Source: a bacterium (GTDB lineage: Bacteria; UBP15; UBA6099). Taken from it: a DNA stretch of 16,557 nucleotides. Each line of letters starts with the position of its first letter. Position 1 is the stretch's first letter. This document shows positions 1 through 7,846 of this stretch, one piece after another. Where the stretch lies: NCBI GenBank assembly GCA_029564595.1, contig JAKQPS010000148.1, positions 1 through 16,557 of the forward strand, written 5' to 3'. The position numbers were made by a program, and so were the translations under genes. The notes under the pieces were generated by a model that was not told where the DNA came from, did no database searches, and worked only from the letters and a program-made list of their open reading frames with translations.

Positions 1-50
1 AGGAACGAAGAAAATTCATAAGAGGGCAGCGTAAGGCTTTGTGGAAATCT

Positions 51-78
51 GCCCCCTCCCCTCCGGAGGGGAGGGGGC
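51..78. repeat. Perfect 28-bp GC-rich palindrome
   Basis: The arms GCCCCCTCCCCTCC and GGAGGGGAGGGGGC are exact reverse complements with no spacer, so the DNA can form a 12-13 bp hairpin on either strand. It lies about 120 bp beyond the stop codon of the minus-strand oxidoreductase. It could help terminate that transcript, but no T-run follows on the minus strand, so a classical intrinsic terminator is not supported. A dispersed palindromic (REP-like) repeat is an equally good reading. Confidence 0.7.
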
Positions 79-197
79 ATCGCCATCATCATACGCTTTA
101 CCTTGGAGATACTGATTTCGCAGAAACTACTTTACACAACTTAGGTTTGTTATGAAACAATAATCGAGCGAGTCGCCGGGCGCAAATCTGGAAGCAT

Positions 198-1187
198 TCA
201 GGATTTGGTTTTGTTGCGAATGGCGTCTATGAGCCGCATGTTCAGCGCTCCTTGCCCGGCGTCTGTGACTGTTTGCCGGTTTTCGCAGACCGCGCGGCAA
301 AACTCTTTCAACTGGCAGTGATAGGATGTGACGGTGGGGACTTTTATCCTCTCGATATTCAGGCCGCGCTGAACTATGAAGAAGTAGACGTCTTTCACCG
401 AGCCGCCTTTCTGCCATCCGGGGCAGAACGGTCTGTTGATAAAGATCGACCCTCGGTCGCCTCTGATGAACGCGGACACTGGCTGCAACAGATCGATGCT
501 GCACACGATGTTGGCGGCGACCCCGTTTGTGAATCTGAGCCTTGCCGCCGTCGTGCCGTCCACGCCCGTCTCGGTTTTAATTGATTTCGCCCAGACCACC
601 TCCGCGTCGTCGCATCCGGCTATCCAGCTCGAAAAACTCGTCAGGTAACATCCGGTGTCCAGCAGCGCGCCGCCGCCAAGCTTAGGCGAAAGCTGGGGCT
701 TTTTTCTATCCCGCACCCGATTGTTGAACGCGGAGTCGATCTCCACGACATTCCCGATGCGCCCGGAGCGGATGATTTCTTCCAGCCTTTCCGCAAGCGG
801 GTGATAACGGTAGTGAAACGCCTCGGCGAACACCATCCCCGTCTCCCTCGCCGTGCACGCAACTTCGCGAGACTCCGACTCGTTCAAAGCCATAGGTTTT
901 TCGCACAAAACATGTTTGCCAGCCCGCAACGCTTTCACCGACCACTCCGCGTGCAGGGAGTTTGGCATGGATATGTAAACGCAGTCGATCTCAGGATCGG
1001 CCACAAGCTCCTCGTAGCTTCCGAGCGCCTTGGGGATTCCGCGCCTCTCGGCGTATTCCTTAGCCCTATCGATACCTCGCGAAGCCACGGCGGCTATCTC
1101 CATGTTGTCCATCATGCCCGCCATCGGCAATATCGCAAAGTTGTTCGCGTGCGCCGTGGACATTATTCCGAATCTCAGTTTTTTCAT
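198..1187 (-). CDS. Gfo/Idh/MocA-family NAD(P)-dependent oxidoreductase
   Basis: This 329-residue protein is a complete cytoplasmic oxidoreductase of the Gfo/Idh/MocA family. The N-terminal Rossmann fold starts with GIMSTAHAN (about residues 7-15). This is the variant nucleotide loop typical of the dihydrodiol dehydrogenase-like branch rather than a strict GxGxxG. The family signature EKP is at residues 96-98 within AGKHVLCEKPMA, where the lysine is the expected catalytic residue. The C-terminal substrate domain carries EAFHYRYHP (122-130) and GGGALLDTGCY (171-181). The ATG at 1187 is preceded by GGAG about nine bases upstream, which supports this start. Substrates in this family range over sugars, inositols and diols, and nothing here identifies the actual one. 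The gene is transcribed divergently from the phosphate regulator genes and shows no functional link to them. Family assignment is secure; substrate is unknown. Confidence 0.92.
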   Translation of the reverse strand: MKKLRFGIMSTAHANNFAILPMAGMMDNMEIAAVASRGIDRAKEYAERRGIPKALGSYEELVADPEIDCVYISMPNSLHAEWSVKALRAGKHVLCEKPMALNESESREVACTARETGMVFAEAFHYRYHPLAERLEEIIRSGRIGNVVEIDSAFNNRVRDRKKPQLSPKLGGGALLDTGCYLTSFSSWIAGCDDAEVVWAKSIKTETGVDGTTAARLRFTNGVAANIVCSIDLLQPVSAFIRGDRGSIFINRPFCPGWQKGGSVKDVYFFIVQRGLNIERIKVPTVTSYHCQLKEFCRAVCENRQTVTDAGQGALNMRLIDAIRNKTKS

Positions 1188-1231
1188 CGTGCGCGCTCCC
1201 GACTCGCTAGTTTTTCGCTCGTCAATAAATT

Positions 1232-1260
1232 ACTATACCAAAAAGAGCCGCCGGAGTTAA
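1232..1260 (-). promoter_or_regulatory. Probable sigma70-type promoter of the oxidoreductase gene
   Basis: Read on the minus strand, TTAACT (1260-1255, four of six matches to TTGACA) is followed after exactly 17 bases by TATAGT (1237-1232, five of six matches to TATAAT). Transcription would begin near 1225 and leave a leader of about 38 bases containing the GGAG ribosome-binding site. This is a pattern match only. Confidence 0.45.
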
Positions 1261-1355
1261 ACGGCAAATTGTTTTTGACGCTTCCGCGCGGCGCTCGGCC
1301 GCATCGGGGATTGCCGGGTTGTTAAAATCCGGCTTTTTAAGGATAATGTTCAGCC

Positions 1356-2075
1356 ATGAGAAAAGACACGATACTTGTCGCTGACGACGAGCCTTCAATC
1401 GTCGAGTTGCTCGTTTACAATCTGGGCAGGGAAGGATACGACGTGGCGGCGGCGGCAGACGGGCCGGAGACGTTGCGCGTGTTCGCCGATAAAAAACCGT
1501 CGCTTGTCATACTGGATATCTCCATGCCGGGCATGGACGGGTTCGACGTTTGCAGGGAGATAAGAAAGGTGTCGGATGTTCCGATAATCATGCTTACGGC
1601 GAGGAACACCGAGACGAACAAGGTGGTGGGGCTGGAGCTTGGAGCGGACGACTATGTGACCAAGCCGTTCTCTGTGGCGGAACTGATGGCGAGAGTGAAG
1701 GCGAATCTCAGGAGGGCGGAGGCGGGGCGCGGCGTCGCGGACGGAAACAGCCCGGCGAATTTGATAACCAGAGGCGATTTCAGCATGGACCGGGACAGGC
1801 GCGAGGTCAAAGTCGGCGGCGCGAAGGCGGACCTGACCACAAAGGAGTTCGATCTGCTTTGGCTTCTGGCTTCAAGGCCGGGGGTGGTTTTTTCGAGGCA
1901 GAGGATACTTGACATAGTATGGGGCGGAGAAGCCTGCGTTGTGGACAGGGCGATTGATGTTCACGTGCGGCACGTCAGAGAGAAATTAGACGCCGCAAGC
2001 CCCGGAGGCGGGGGGCTGGTCAACTCCGTCAGAGGTGTCGGTTACAGGTTCGAGGAGCCGGGCGGTTCGCGCTGA
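1356..2075 (+). CDS. phoB: Phosphate-regulon response regulator, PhoB/PhoP type (OmpR family)
   Basis: This 239-residue protein is a two-domain DNA-binding response regulator. The receiver domain (about 1-120) has the acidic pair D10-D11, the phosphoacceptor D54 in VILDISMPGMDGF, the conserved T81 in MLTARN, and K103 in VTKPF. A winged-helix OmpR/PhoB-type output domain follows (about 135-235), with LTTKEFDLLWLLA, the recognition-helix stretch VDRAIDVHVRHVREKL, and the terminal wing NSVRGVGYRF. Receiver and wing motifs alone do not separate PhoB from other OmpR-family members. The assignment rests on position: it directly precedes a PhoR-type kinase, and the pst genes follow. Phosphorylated, it should bind the 11-bp repeats at 3877-3920. 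The ribosome-binding site is AAGGA, a rather long twelve bases before the ATG. A TAAAAT hexamer at 1323-1328 could be its -10, but I see no good -35. Confidence 0.9.
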   Translation: MRKDTILVADDEPSIVELLVYNLGREGYDVAAAADGPETLRVFADKKPSLVILDISMPGMDGFDVCREIRKVSDVPIIMLTARNTETNKVVGLELGADDYVTKPFSVAELMARVKANLRRAEAGRGVADGNSPANLITRGDFSMDRDRREVKVGGAKADLTTKEFDLLWLLASRPGVVFSRQRILDIVWGGEACVVDRAIDVHVRHVREKLDAASPGGGGLVNSVRGVGYRFEEPGGSR

Positions 2076-2112
2076 AACGGCGGCGGGCGGAATTGCGCTT
2101 CGGCGCGGTATT

Positions 2113-3873
2113 ATGAAATCAATTATCGCAAAATACATCGCTTTCCTTTTGCTTGCTACGCTCGCTTCGATAGCGACCAGCGGGCTGATTTCGATTTCGA
2201 TATTGAACAAGAAGCATCAGGAATCTATGGAAGATAGGCTGTTCGGACTGACGGCGGTCGTCGCGTCGCTAGTCAGAGAGGTTCCGCGGGAAAGGCTTCG
2301 GGACGCTGTGGGGGACGCTGCCCGGACTCTGGGCATGGAAGGGGATATCAGGCTCACTGTGATCATGGCGGACGGTTCGGTGGCCGCCGACAGCGCGGCG
2401 GACGCGGACAGCATGGACAATCATCTCGACAGGCCGGAGATCGCCGAGGCCGCGAATGGGAAAGTGGGTTTCGCGTCGCGGAAAAGCGACACGGTTAATA
2501 AAAGATACATGTACGCCGCGAGAAAGGCGGTTCTGAAAAACGGGGAAGAATGCTTCGCGCGAGCCGCCGCTCCGATGGAAAGAGTTGAGTCGTCGGCAAA
2601 GCAGGCGCGCGCGTCTATGATTACGGCCGCGGCCTTCACCCTTGCCGCGGCTCTCATAGCCGTGCTGGCTTCTTCCATCATGTTTGCCGCTCCGGTCAGA
2701 CGTCTGACCGAAATGAGCGCGAAGATTTCAGCAGGGGATTTCTCCGCGCGCAGCGGCGTCAGTGGCGACAACGAATTCGGAGTTCTGGGCCGCTCGATGG
2801 ATTCGATGGCGGAAAGCATCGAAAGAGACGTCGCCGAACTGAAACGCGCGCGAGACGACATCGAAAACATACTACGGGGCATGAGGGACGGAGTTATTGT
2901 TGTGGACTCCGGCAAACGAATAATCCTTATCAATGAAGCTGTCGAGGAGATATTCCGCGTTGAATGCCGGAACAGCTCCGGGAAACCGCTTTTGAGCGTG
3001 TTGAGGCTGGCGGCTCTTAACGGCGCTGTGGACGCGGTTCTTGCCGACGGCGCTCCGCGCGCGATTGAAATTGAGACCGACCCCATCGAGGGCACAGTCA
3101 TCGACGCGAGAATATTCCCTTTCAGAGGCGGCGACGCGGACTCAGGCGCCATTGTCGCCGCCCGCGACATCTCCCGCCTTAAAAAACTGGAAATCGTAAG
3201 GCGCGAGTTCATTGAGAACGCTTCTCACGAACTTCGCACCCCTGTGGCGATAATCAGAGGGTTCGTCGAAACACTCCTCGCCGGAGCCTCGAAAGACGCG
3301 TCCGCGCTCGACAGGTTCCTCATCCTGCTTGACAAGGAATCCCTCCGCCTTATGAACCTGACCGAAGATATTCTGTCCCTTGAAAGGGCCCAGAGAAGGA
3401 GTTCCCCGGACGACGCCGAATCGTTCGACGCGGCGGCTCTCCTCAAAGACTGCGCATCCTCCTTTGACCTCTTCATTTTCGGGGAAGGGCTGAAGCTGGA
3501 AACGGACTTCCCGCCGGAACCGGCGTTCCTCCGCATGTCCAAACAGGATTTTAATCAGATATTCGTCAACCTGATAGACAATGCCGTCAAGTTCACCGAC
3601 AGAGGCGTCGTCAGACTGAAGGTGGAAAGCGCGGCAGACGCTGTCAGGATTTCCGTGAGCGACACCGGGGTCGGCATTCCGGCGCAGGATATCGAGCGTG
3701 TTTTCGAGAGGTTCTATAGAGTGGACAAATCCCGCTCCCGCGAACGCGGCGGCACGGGGCTGGGGCTTTCCATCGTGAAGCATCTGACGGAAAAATGGGG
3801 CGGCTCTGTGTCGGTGGAGAGCAAATTGGGAACCGGTTCGTCTTTCTCCGTGTCTTTTCCAGCCGCCCTCTGA
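2113..3873 (+). CDS. phoR: Phosphate-regulon sensor histidine kinase, PhoR type
   Basis: This 586-residue membrane kinase is the likely partner of the regulator just upstream (37-base gap). Order of parts: TM1 (about 5-29), an extracytoplasmic region of roughly 140 residues, TM2 (about 169-193), HAMP linker (about 190-242), PAS domain (about 244-345) and the kinase core. In the core, H372 in SHELRTP is the phosphorylated histidine, N486/N490 in NLIDNAVKF form the N box, DTGVGIP (517-523) is G1 and GGTGLGLSIVKHL (546-558) is G2. All catalytic motifs are intact. I chose the ATG at 2113 because it places TM1 at the N-terminus. A GTG at 2035 in the same frame would overlap the regulator gene and add 26 residues of hydrophilic, arginine-rich sequence. 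The ribosome-binding site at 2113 is weak, so translational coupling is possible. The sizeable sensor domain resembles Gram-positive-type PhoR more than E. coli PhoR. Confidence 0.9.
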   Translation: MKSIIAKYIAFLLLATLASIATSGLISISILNKKHQESMEDRLFGLTAVVASLVREVPRERLRDAVGDAARTLGMEGDIRLTVIMADGSVAADSAADADSMDNHLDRPEIAEAANGKVGFASRKSDTVNKRYMYAARKAVLKNGEECFARAAAPMERVESSAKQARASMITAAAFTLAAALIAVLASSIMFAAPVRRLTEMSAKISAGDFSARSGVSGDNEFGVLGRSMDSMAESIERDVAELKRARDDIENILRGMRDGVIVVDSGKRIILINEAVEEIFRVECRNSSGKPLLSVLRLAALNGAVDAVLADGAPRAIEIETDPIEGTVIDARIFPFRGGDADSGAIVAARDISRLKKLEIVRREFIENASHELRTPVAIIRGFVETLLAGASKDASALDRFLILLDKESLRLMNLTEDILSLERAQRRSSPDDAESFDAAALLKDCASSFDLFIFGEGLKLETDFPPEPAFLRMSKQDFNQIFVNLIDNAVKFTDRGVVRLKVESAADAVRISVSDTGVGIPAQDIERVFERFYRVDKSRSRERGGTGLGLSIVKHLTEKWGGSVSVESKLGTGSSFSVSFPAAL

Positions 3874-3876
3874 AAC

Positions 3877-3930
3877 TTAAAGAACAATTAACCCCCCCTT
3901 AATATTCCCTTAACATTGCCGTCATATAGT
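3877..3930 (+). promoter_or_regulatory. Pho box array and -10 element driving the pst operon
   Basis: Starting four bases after the phoR stop codon, TTAA occurs at 3877, 3888, 3899 and 3910, exactly every 11 bases. The units are TTAAAGAACAA, TTAACCCCCCC, TTAATATTCCC and TTAACATTGCC. GTCATA follows in the same register at 3921. Direct repeats with an 11-bp period are the known binding pattern of PhoB/PhoP regulators, and TTAACA is close to the Bacillus-type half-site. TATAGT at 3925-3930 is a five-of-six -10 element. It lies nine bases beyond the last TTAACA, where a regulator-replaced -35 would sit. Transcription would start near 3937 and leave a leader of about 108 bases before pstS. Confidence 0.8.
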
Positions 3931-4030
3931 TATCGCCGTGAAAGCTATTGGGCCGCAAAAAATTATTCCGCAGCAAAGACCGCTCGGAAACTATTTCATA
4001 CATCCGCAAATATCTTTTTCCCATCAAAGA

Positions 4031-4037
4031 GGAGGAG
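4031..4037 (+). promoter_or_regulatory. Strong ribosome-binding site fixing the pstS start
   Basis: GGAGGAG lies seven bases before the ATG at 4045. The same frame is open from 3916, but that upstream ATG falls inside the Pho repeats, before the predicted transcript start. The 43 extra residues would also bury the lipoprotein signal. The start at 4045 is therefore preferred. Confidence 0.85.
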
Positions 4038-4044
4038 CCTCAAC

Positions 4045-4929
4045 ATGAAAAGAGCATTGGCATTGACGATTGCGTGTGTCGCGGCGATAGCGTTAGCCGC
4101 CGGATGCAGCAGGCCCGAAGGGGCGAAGACGGCGTCGCAAGGAGTTTCGGGAAGCATACAAATCAAGGGAAGCGACACGATGGTGAACCTGACGCAGGCG
4201 CTGGCGGAGAAGTACATGGCGACAAATCCGGACGCCAGCGTGGCGGTCACCGGCGGCGGTTCCGGCACAGGCATCGCCGCAATGATAAACGGAACGACGG
4301 ACATCGCCGAAAGCTCGCGCGCGATTAAGGAAAAAGAGCTTGAAGCCGCCGCCGCAAACGGCATCTCTCCCAAAGAGTTTCTTGTCGGATATGACGGGCT
4401 TGCGGTGGTCGTTCATCCCGACAATCCTGTGTCGGAACTGACGCTGCCCCAACTCAAAGATATCTTCACAGGCAAGATTACAAACTGGAAAGAGTTCGGC
4501 GGCCCGGACGCCGGCATCGTCGTTCTTTCCCGCGAGGTCAATTCCGGCACTCACGTTTACTTCAAGGAGCATGTGCTAAACGAAGGCGACTCCAAAGGAA
4601 CGGAAGAGTTCGTCAGAACCGCTCTGTTGATGCCGTCCTCGCAAGCCATAGCGGACGAAACTGCTAAAAACAGGAACACAATCGGCTACTACGGGATGGC
4701 GTATATTTCGGAGAAGCAAAAAGCAGTGAAAATAGTCAACGAGAACGGCGAGGCGGTGTCGCCTACGCTGGAGAACGTGGTGGCAAAGAAGTATCCCGTG
4801 TCTCGCCCGCTCTTCATGTACACGAGAGGCGAACCCGCCGGAGTCACAAAATCTTTCATGGACTTCGTGTTCTCGGCAGAAGGGCAGAACATTGTTAAAG
4901 AGCTGGGCTTCGTGCCGGTGAAGATGTGA
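4045..4929 (+). CDS. pstS: Phosphate ABC transporter substrate-binding lipoprotein PstS
   Basis: This 294-residue protein captures phosphate outside the inner membrane and delivers it to PstCA. The first 20 residues are a lipoprotein signal peptide ending in the lipobox LAAGC, with C21 as the acylated cysteine, so the mature protein is membrane anchored. The PBP-like fold shows the phosphate-binding loops of the family: GSDTM (42-46), GGGSGTG (70-76), SSR (90-92) and REVNSGTH (163-170). FTGKITNW (141-148) and NTIGYYGMAYI (211-221) are also typical of PstS. The gene follows the Pho box array and a strong ribosome-binding site, and should be the first and most highly expressed gene of the operon. 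E. coli PstS is a soluble periplasmic protein, so the lipid anchor is a difference from that model, though common elsewhere. Identification is secure. Confidence 0.96.
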   Translation: MKRALALTIACVAAIALAAGCSRPEGAKTASQGVSGSIQIKGSDTMVNLTQALAEKYMATNPDASVAVTGGGSGTGIAAMINGTTDIAESSRAIKEKELEAAAANGISPKEFLVGYDGLAVVVHPDNPVSELTLPQLKDIFTGKITNWKEFGGPDAGIVVLSREVNSGTHVYFKEHVLNEGDSKGTEEFVRTALLMPSSQAIADETAKNRNTIGYYGMAYISEKQKAVKIVNENGEAVSPTLENVVAKKYPVSRPLFMYTRGEPAGVTKSFMDFVFSAEGQNIVKELGFVPVKM

Positions 4930-4970
4930 GCGCGGAGTTGCAATCGCAGAACGTAAATGCGTTGAAGCGC

Positions 4971-4975
4971 GGAGG
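4971..4975 (+). promoter_or_regulatory. Ribosome-binding site fixing the porin start
   Basis: GGAGG ends four bases before the ATG at 4980. An upstream in-frame ATG at 4926 overlaps the end of pstS, but it would put 18 hydrophilic residues in front of a clear signal peptide. The ATG at 4980 is the better start. Confidence 0.75.
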
Positions 4976-4979
4976 ATTT

Positions 4980-6056
4980 ATGAAGAATATAAAGGCGATC
5001 ATATCGACGGCATTTCTAATGGCGGCGATAGCGGCGATTCAAATGCCCGCTCTCGCCGACGCCGAAATGGACGCTCTGAAGGCAAGGCTTGAATCGCTGG
5101 AAAAAGAAGTGGTCGAACTGAAAGCCGCTATTGACAAGAAGTCGTCAAAACCTGAAGAAAAAGGCGTGGAAATAAGCGGGTTGGGGTATCTTTCATACTC
5201 CTACGACACGGACGGGAACGATAAAAGCGCGAACGAGTTCGCTATCGACCGCTTTTATCTTACAGTCAGAAAGAAAGTTGGCGAGAGGACAAACGTAAGA
5301 TACACGACTGACATAAAAACAACGCCGGACGGCAATTTCGACGCTTACATCAAATACGGATATGTTGAAGTGTCGGAGGCGGTATTCGGCGCGAATCTCG
5401 TTTTCGGATTGCAGGACGCTCCTTGGGTCGGTTATGAGGATTCGGAATGGAAATATAGAATGCAGCAGAAGAGCGCTTCCGATCTCGCGGGCATGCTTAA
5501 TTCGGCGGAGTTCGGAGTGGCTTTGAAAAACAAGTTTTCAAAGGGAGACTATCATTTTCTTGTCGCTAACGGAGAAGGCGGAAACCGAAGAGAACGCGAC
5601 ACCAAGAAAGACATTCAGGGCCGCGTTTCCTTTGCGCTCGGCGGCAAAGCTCCAAAGCTGTCACTCTATGGGGATGTCGGCTCGATTGACGGAAACAAGT
5701 CCAACAGGATTGGCGCAATGTTGAGCGGTGGCGCCGGCCGCTTTTCTTACGGCTTAAGCTTAATGAGCGGCTCTGACTATGACGATTCCGCCGATAGAAC
5801 TGTGAATGAGAGCGTTTATTCTGCGTTTGCAAGCCATTCTTTGAAGGATTCTCCTTGGTCTGTTTTCGCGCGATATGATCGCAACGATCCCGACACAAGT
5901 GTATCAGGCGATTTGATATCCCGCGTTATTGCCGGCGTCGCGGTCGACCTCGACAAAAATCTCAACCTATCCATAGCGGCTCACGTCGACGACGACGACG
6001 CTGCCGCGGAAAAGAAGGACAAAGCGGTAAAAGCGGTTCTACAGGTGAAATACTGA
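4980..6056 (+). CDS. Outer-membrane porin with N-terminal coiled coil, probably phosphate-related
   Basis: This 358-residue protein has a signal peptide ending near ALADA (about residues 22-28). A short heptad-like segment rich in Leu, Glu and Lys follows (about 28-53). The rest shows alternating hydrophobic/polar strands: GYLSYSYDTDG, DRFYLTVRKKV, NVRYTTDIKTT, FDAYIKYGYVEV, RFSYGLSLMSG and WSVFARYDRND. The chain ends in VLQVKY, and a terminal aromatic residue on the last strand is a classic signal for the outer-membrane assembly machinery. The general plan resembles OprO/OprP-type phosphate-selective porins, but I cannot see residues that prove phosphate selectivity. Its position between pstS (50-base gap) and pstC (five-base gap) makes it part of the phosphate-starvation operon, and the phosphate role is inferred from that. 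An acidic run of six aspartates near the C-terminus is probably an exposed loop. Confidence 0.82.
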   Translation: MKNIKAIISTAFLMAAIAAIQMPALADAEMDALKARLESLEKEVVELKAAIDKKSSKPEEKGVEISGLGYLSYSYDTDGNDKSANEFAIDRFYLTVRKKVGERTNVRYTTDIKTTPDGNFDAYIKYGYVEVSEAVFGANLVFGLQDAPWVGYEDSEWKYRMQQKSASDLAGMLNSAEFGVALKNKFSKGDYHFLVANGEGGNRRERDTKKDIQGRVSFALGGKAPKLSLYGDVGSIDGNKSNRIGAMLSGGAGRFSYGLSLMSGSDYDDSADRTVNESVYSAFASHSLKDSPWSVFARYDRNDPDTSVSGDLISRVIAGVAVDLDKNLNLSIAAHVDDDDAAAEKKDKAVKAVLQVKY

Positions 6057-6061
6057 GGCCC

Positions 6062-6988
6062 ATGATGGAGCGGAATACGGCAATTGTGAAGAAATCAGCC
6101 GGTGTTAAACGAAAAACCGCGCGCTTCAAGGAGTTCGCGTGGGAGAAGAGCATAGCCGTTCTAGGCTCGATTTCCATCGTCATACTAGCTCTGATATTTC
6201 TATTTCTAGTTAAAGACGGGATTCCGCTGTTCCGGCATGTGGGAGTGGCGGAGTTCCTGTTCGGAAACACATGGCGACCTATCTCCGAGCCGCCTGTCTT
6301 CGGCATCCTACCTCTCATTGCCGGGTCGATTATCGTCACTCTTGCCGCGGCGGCGATGAGTGTGCCAATGGGGGTCGGCTGCGCGATTTATATCGCCGAG
6401 ATTGCGGACCCCCGCGCGAAGGAATTCCTTAAGGTCGTCGTCGAGCTGATAGCAGGCATACCGTCGGTCGTGCTCGGCTTTATAGGCGTTCTTACGCTTG
6501 CCCCTTTCGTTCAGGAAATGTTCGACCTCCCGACAGGGCTGACGGCGTTCACAGGGGCGGTCGTGCTGGCTTTTATGGCCGTGCCGACTATCGCAACCAT
6601 TTCCGAAGACGCCATTTATTCGGTTCCGAGGGAATACCGGGAGGCGTCGCTTGCGATGGGAGCGACGCGCTGGCAGACGATTTACAAGGTGATTATCCCC
6701 GCGTCGTCGTCGGGAATCCTCGCCGCGTCTCTTCTCGGCGTTGGTCGCGTTATCGGCGAAACGATGGTGGTCATGATGGTGTGCGGCAACGCGCCGGTGA
6801 TTCCAAACACCATTTTTCAGCCGGTCAGAACCATGACAGCCACCATCGCAGCCGAGATGGGAGAAACTGTTCACGGCGGCGATCACTACATGGCGCTGTT
6901 CGCCGTGGGGCTTGCGCTGTTCGCGATATCGTTCGCCATAAACGCCGCCGCCTCCGGAGCGGTGAGGCGGAGAGGGGCGGGGGCTTGA
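6062..6988 (+). CDS. pstC: Phosphate ABC transporter permease PstC
   Basis: This 308-residue inner-membrane protein is one of the two channel subunits of the Pst importer. A positively charged cytoplasmic tail of about 30 residues precedes the first membrane segment (about 31-50). Further hydrophobic helices lie around 80-110, 120-140, 150-172, 214-240 and near the C-terminus (about 277-300). The EAA loop that contacts the ATPase is REASLAMGATRWQTIYKV (about 193-210), followed by IIPASSSGIL. GIPSVVLGF and VIGETMVVMM are typical of this subunit. Two adjacent ATG codons (6062, 6065) are possible starts, and the ribosome-binding site is weak, so translation may be coupled to the porin stop five bases upstream. 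Length and motifs are those of a normal PstC. Confidence 0.95.
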   Translation: MMERNTAIVKKSAGVKRKTARFKEFAWEKSIAVLGSISIVILALIFLFLVKDGIPLFRHVGVAEFLFGNTWRPISEPPVFGILPLIAGSIIVTLAAAAMSVPMGVGCAIYIAEIADPRAKEFLKVVVELIAGIPSVVLGFIGVLTLAPFVQEMFDLPTGLTAFTGAVVLAFMAVPTIATISEDAIYSVPREYREASLAMGATRWQTIYKVIIPASSSGILAASLLGVGRVIGETMVVMMVCGNAPVIPNTIFQPVRTMTATIAAEMGETVHGGDHYMALFAVGLALFAISFAINAAASGAVRRRGAGA

Positions 6989-6992
6989 AGAA

Positions 6993-7838
6993 ATGAGCGC
7001 AAAATCCAGCGAGAGAGCGGCTTTTCTGGCGCTGCGGATATGCGGGTACGCGGTGGCGGCTCCGATACTGCTCATCCTCGGTTTGCTGATTGTCAAAGGC
7101 GCGCCCGCGCTGAGCGCCGAGTTCCTTCTGAGCGCGCCCCGAATGGGCCTCAAGGAGGGCGGCATTTTCCCGGCCATAGTCGGCACCGTTATCCTAGTGG
7201 CTCTCGCCATATCGGTCGCGCTTCCCCTCGGAGTCGCTTGCGCCGTCTACCTGAACGAGTACGCAGGCGACAGCAGGCTCACGCGGCTCATCCGCCTGAG
7301 CATAGTCAACCTAGCGGGCGTGCCGTCCGTCGTGTTCGGCCTTTTCGGCCTCGGCCTTTTCGTGCTGTTTCTCAAGTTCGGCGTTTCCATACTGTCCGGC
7401 TCGCTTACTCTCGCGTTCCTCATTTTGCCCGTTGTGATTACGGCCTCGGAAGAGGCGCTCACGTCGGTTCCAAAGTCCTTCAGAGAGGCGTCTCTCGCGC
7501 TCGGAGCCACGAAGATGCAGACCATCCTCAGAGTGGTTCTGCCCAACGCGCTGCCCGGCATGTTGACCGGCGCCATACTAGGCGTAAGCCGCGCCGCGGG
7601 CGAGACCGCTCCGATACTGTTCACCGTCGCGGCCTTTTATCTGCCCCGCCTTCCTTCTTCCATATTCGATCAGGCTATGGCTCTTCCTTATCACCTATAC
7701 ATCGTTTCAACTCAGGTTCCGGGAGCCTCGGAGACCGTCAAGTACGGAACCGCTCTCGTTCTCGTCTCGCTCGCGTTCGGCCTCAACCTTGTCGCGATTA
7801 TCGCCAGAAACAGAATCAGAAAACAAAGAAAATGGTAG
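6993..7838 (+). CDS. pstA: Phosphate ABC transporter permease PstA
   Basis: This 281-residue inner-membrane protein is the partner of PstC in the phosphate channel. It has about six hydrophobic helices: roughly 16-35, 57-88, 103-128, 134-152, 186-215 and 243-270. The EAA loop [18 protein letters not shown] (about 163-180) is followed by [28 protein letters not shown] and [12 protein letters not shown] are characteristic PstA stretches. The ATG at 6993 comes four bases after the pstC stop. The end overlaps or nearly abuts pstB, so translation of pstC, pstA and pstB is probably coupled. Nothing is truncated. Confidence 0.95.
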   Translation: MSAKSSERAAFLALRICGYAVAAPILLILGLLIVKGAPALSAEFLLSAPRMGLKEGGIFPAIVGTVILVALAISVALPLGVACAVYLNEYAGDSRLTRLIRLSIVNLAGVPSVVFGLFGLGLFVLFLKFGVSILSGSLTLAFLILPVVITASEEALTSVPKSFREASLALGATKMQTILRVVLPNALPGMLTGAILGVSRAAGETAPILFTVAAFYLPRLPSSIFDQAMALPYHLYIVSTQVPGASETVKYGTALVLVSLAFGLNLVAIIARNRIRKQRKW

Positions 7839-7846
7839 GCGTCAGC

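Noticed and set aside
127-504. 125-codon minus-strand frame overlapping the oxidoreductase
   Set aside because: It is a different frame of the same strand within a well-supported gene and has biased, low-complexity composition.
2035-2112. GTG at 2035 as the phoR start
   Set aside because: It would overlap the regulator gene by about 40 bases and place an Arg-rich stretch before TM1; the ATG at 2113 gives a normal N-terminus.
2421-3212. 263-codon minus-strand open frame inside phoR
   Set aside because: It is antisense to intact HAMP, PAS and kinase sequence, and its Ser/Ala/Arg-rich product resembles no protein family.
6308-7210. 300-codon open frame on the minus strand across pstC and pstA
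   Set aside because: It lies antisense to two clearly conserved permease genes, is rich in Arg and His without recognisable domains, and is the mirror frame expected of GC-rich coding DNA.
7040-7846. Long N-terminal extension of pstB in the same open frame
   Set aside because: It is out of frame within pstA, extremely Arg-rich, and PstB homologues start near residue 1 of the 7847 start.
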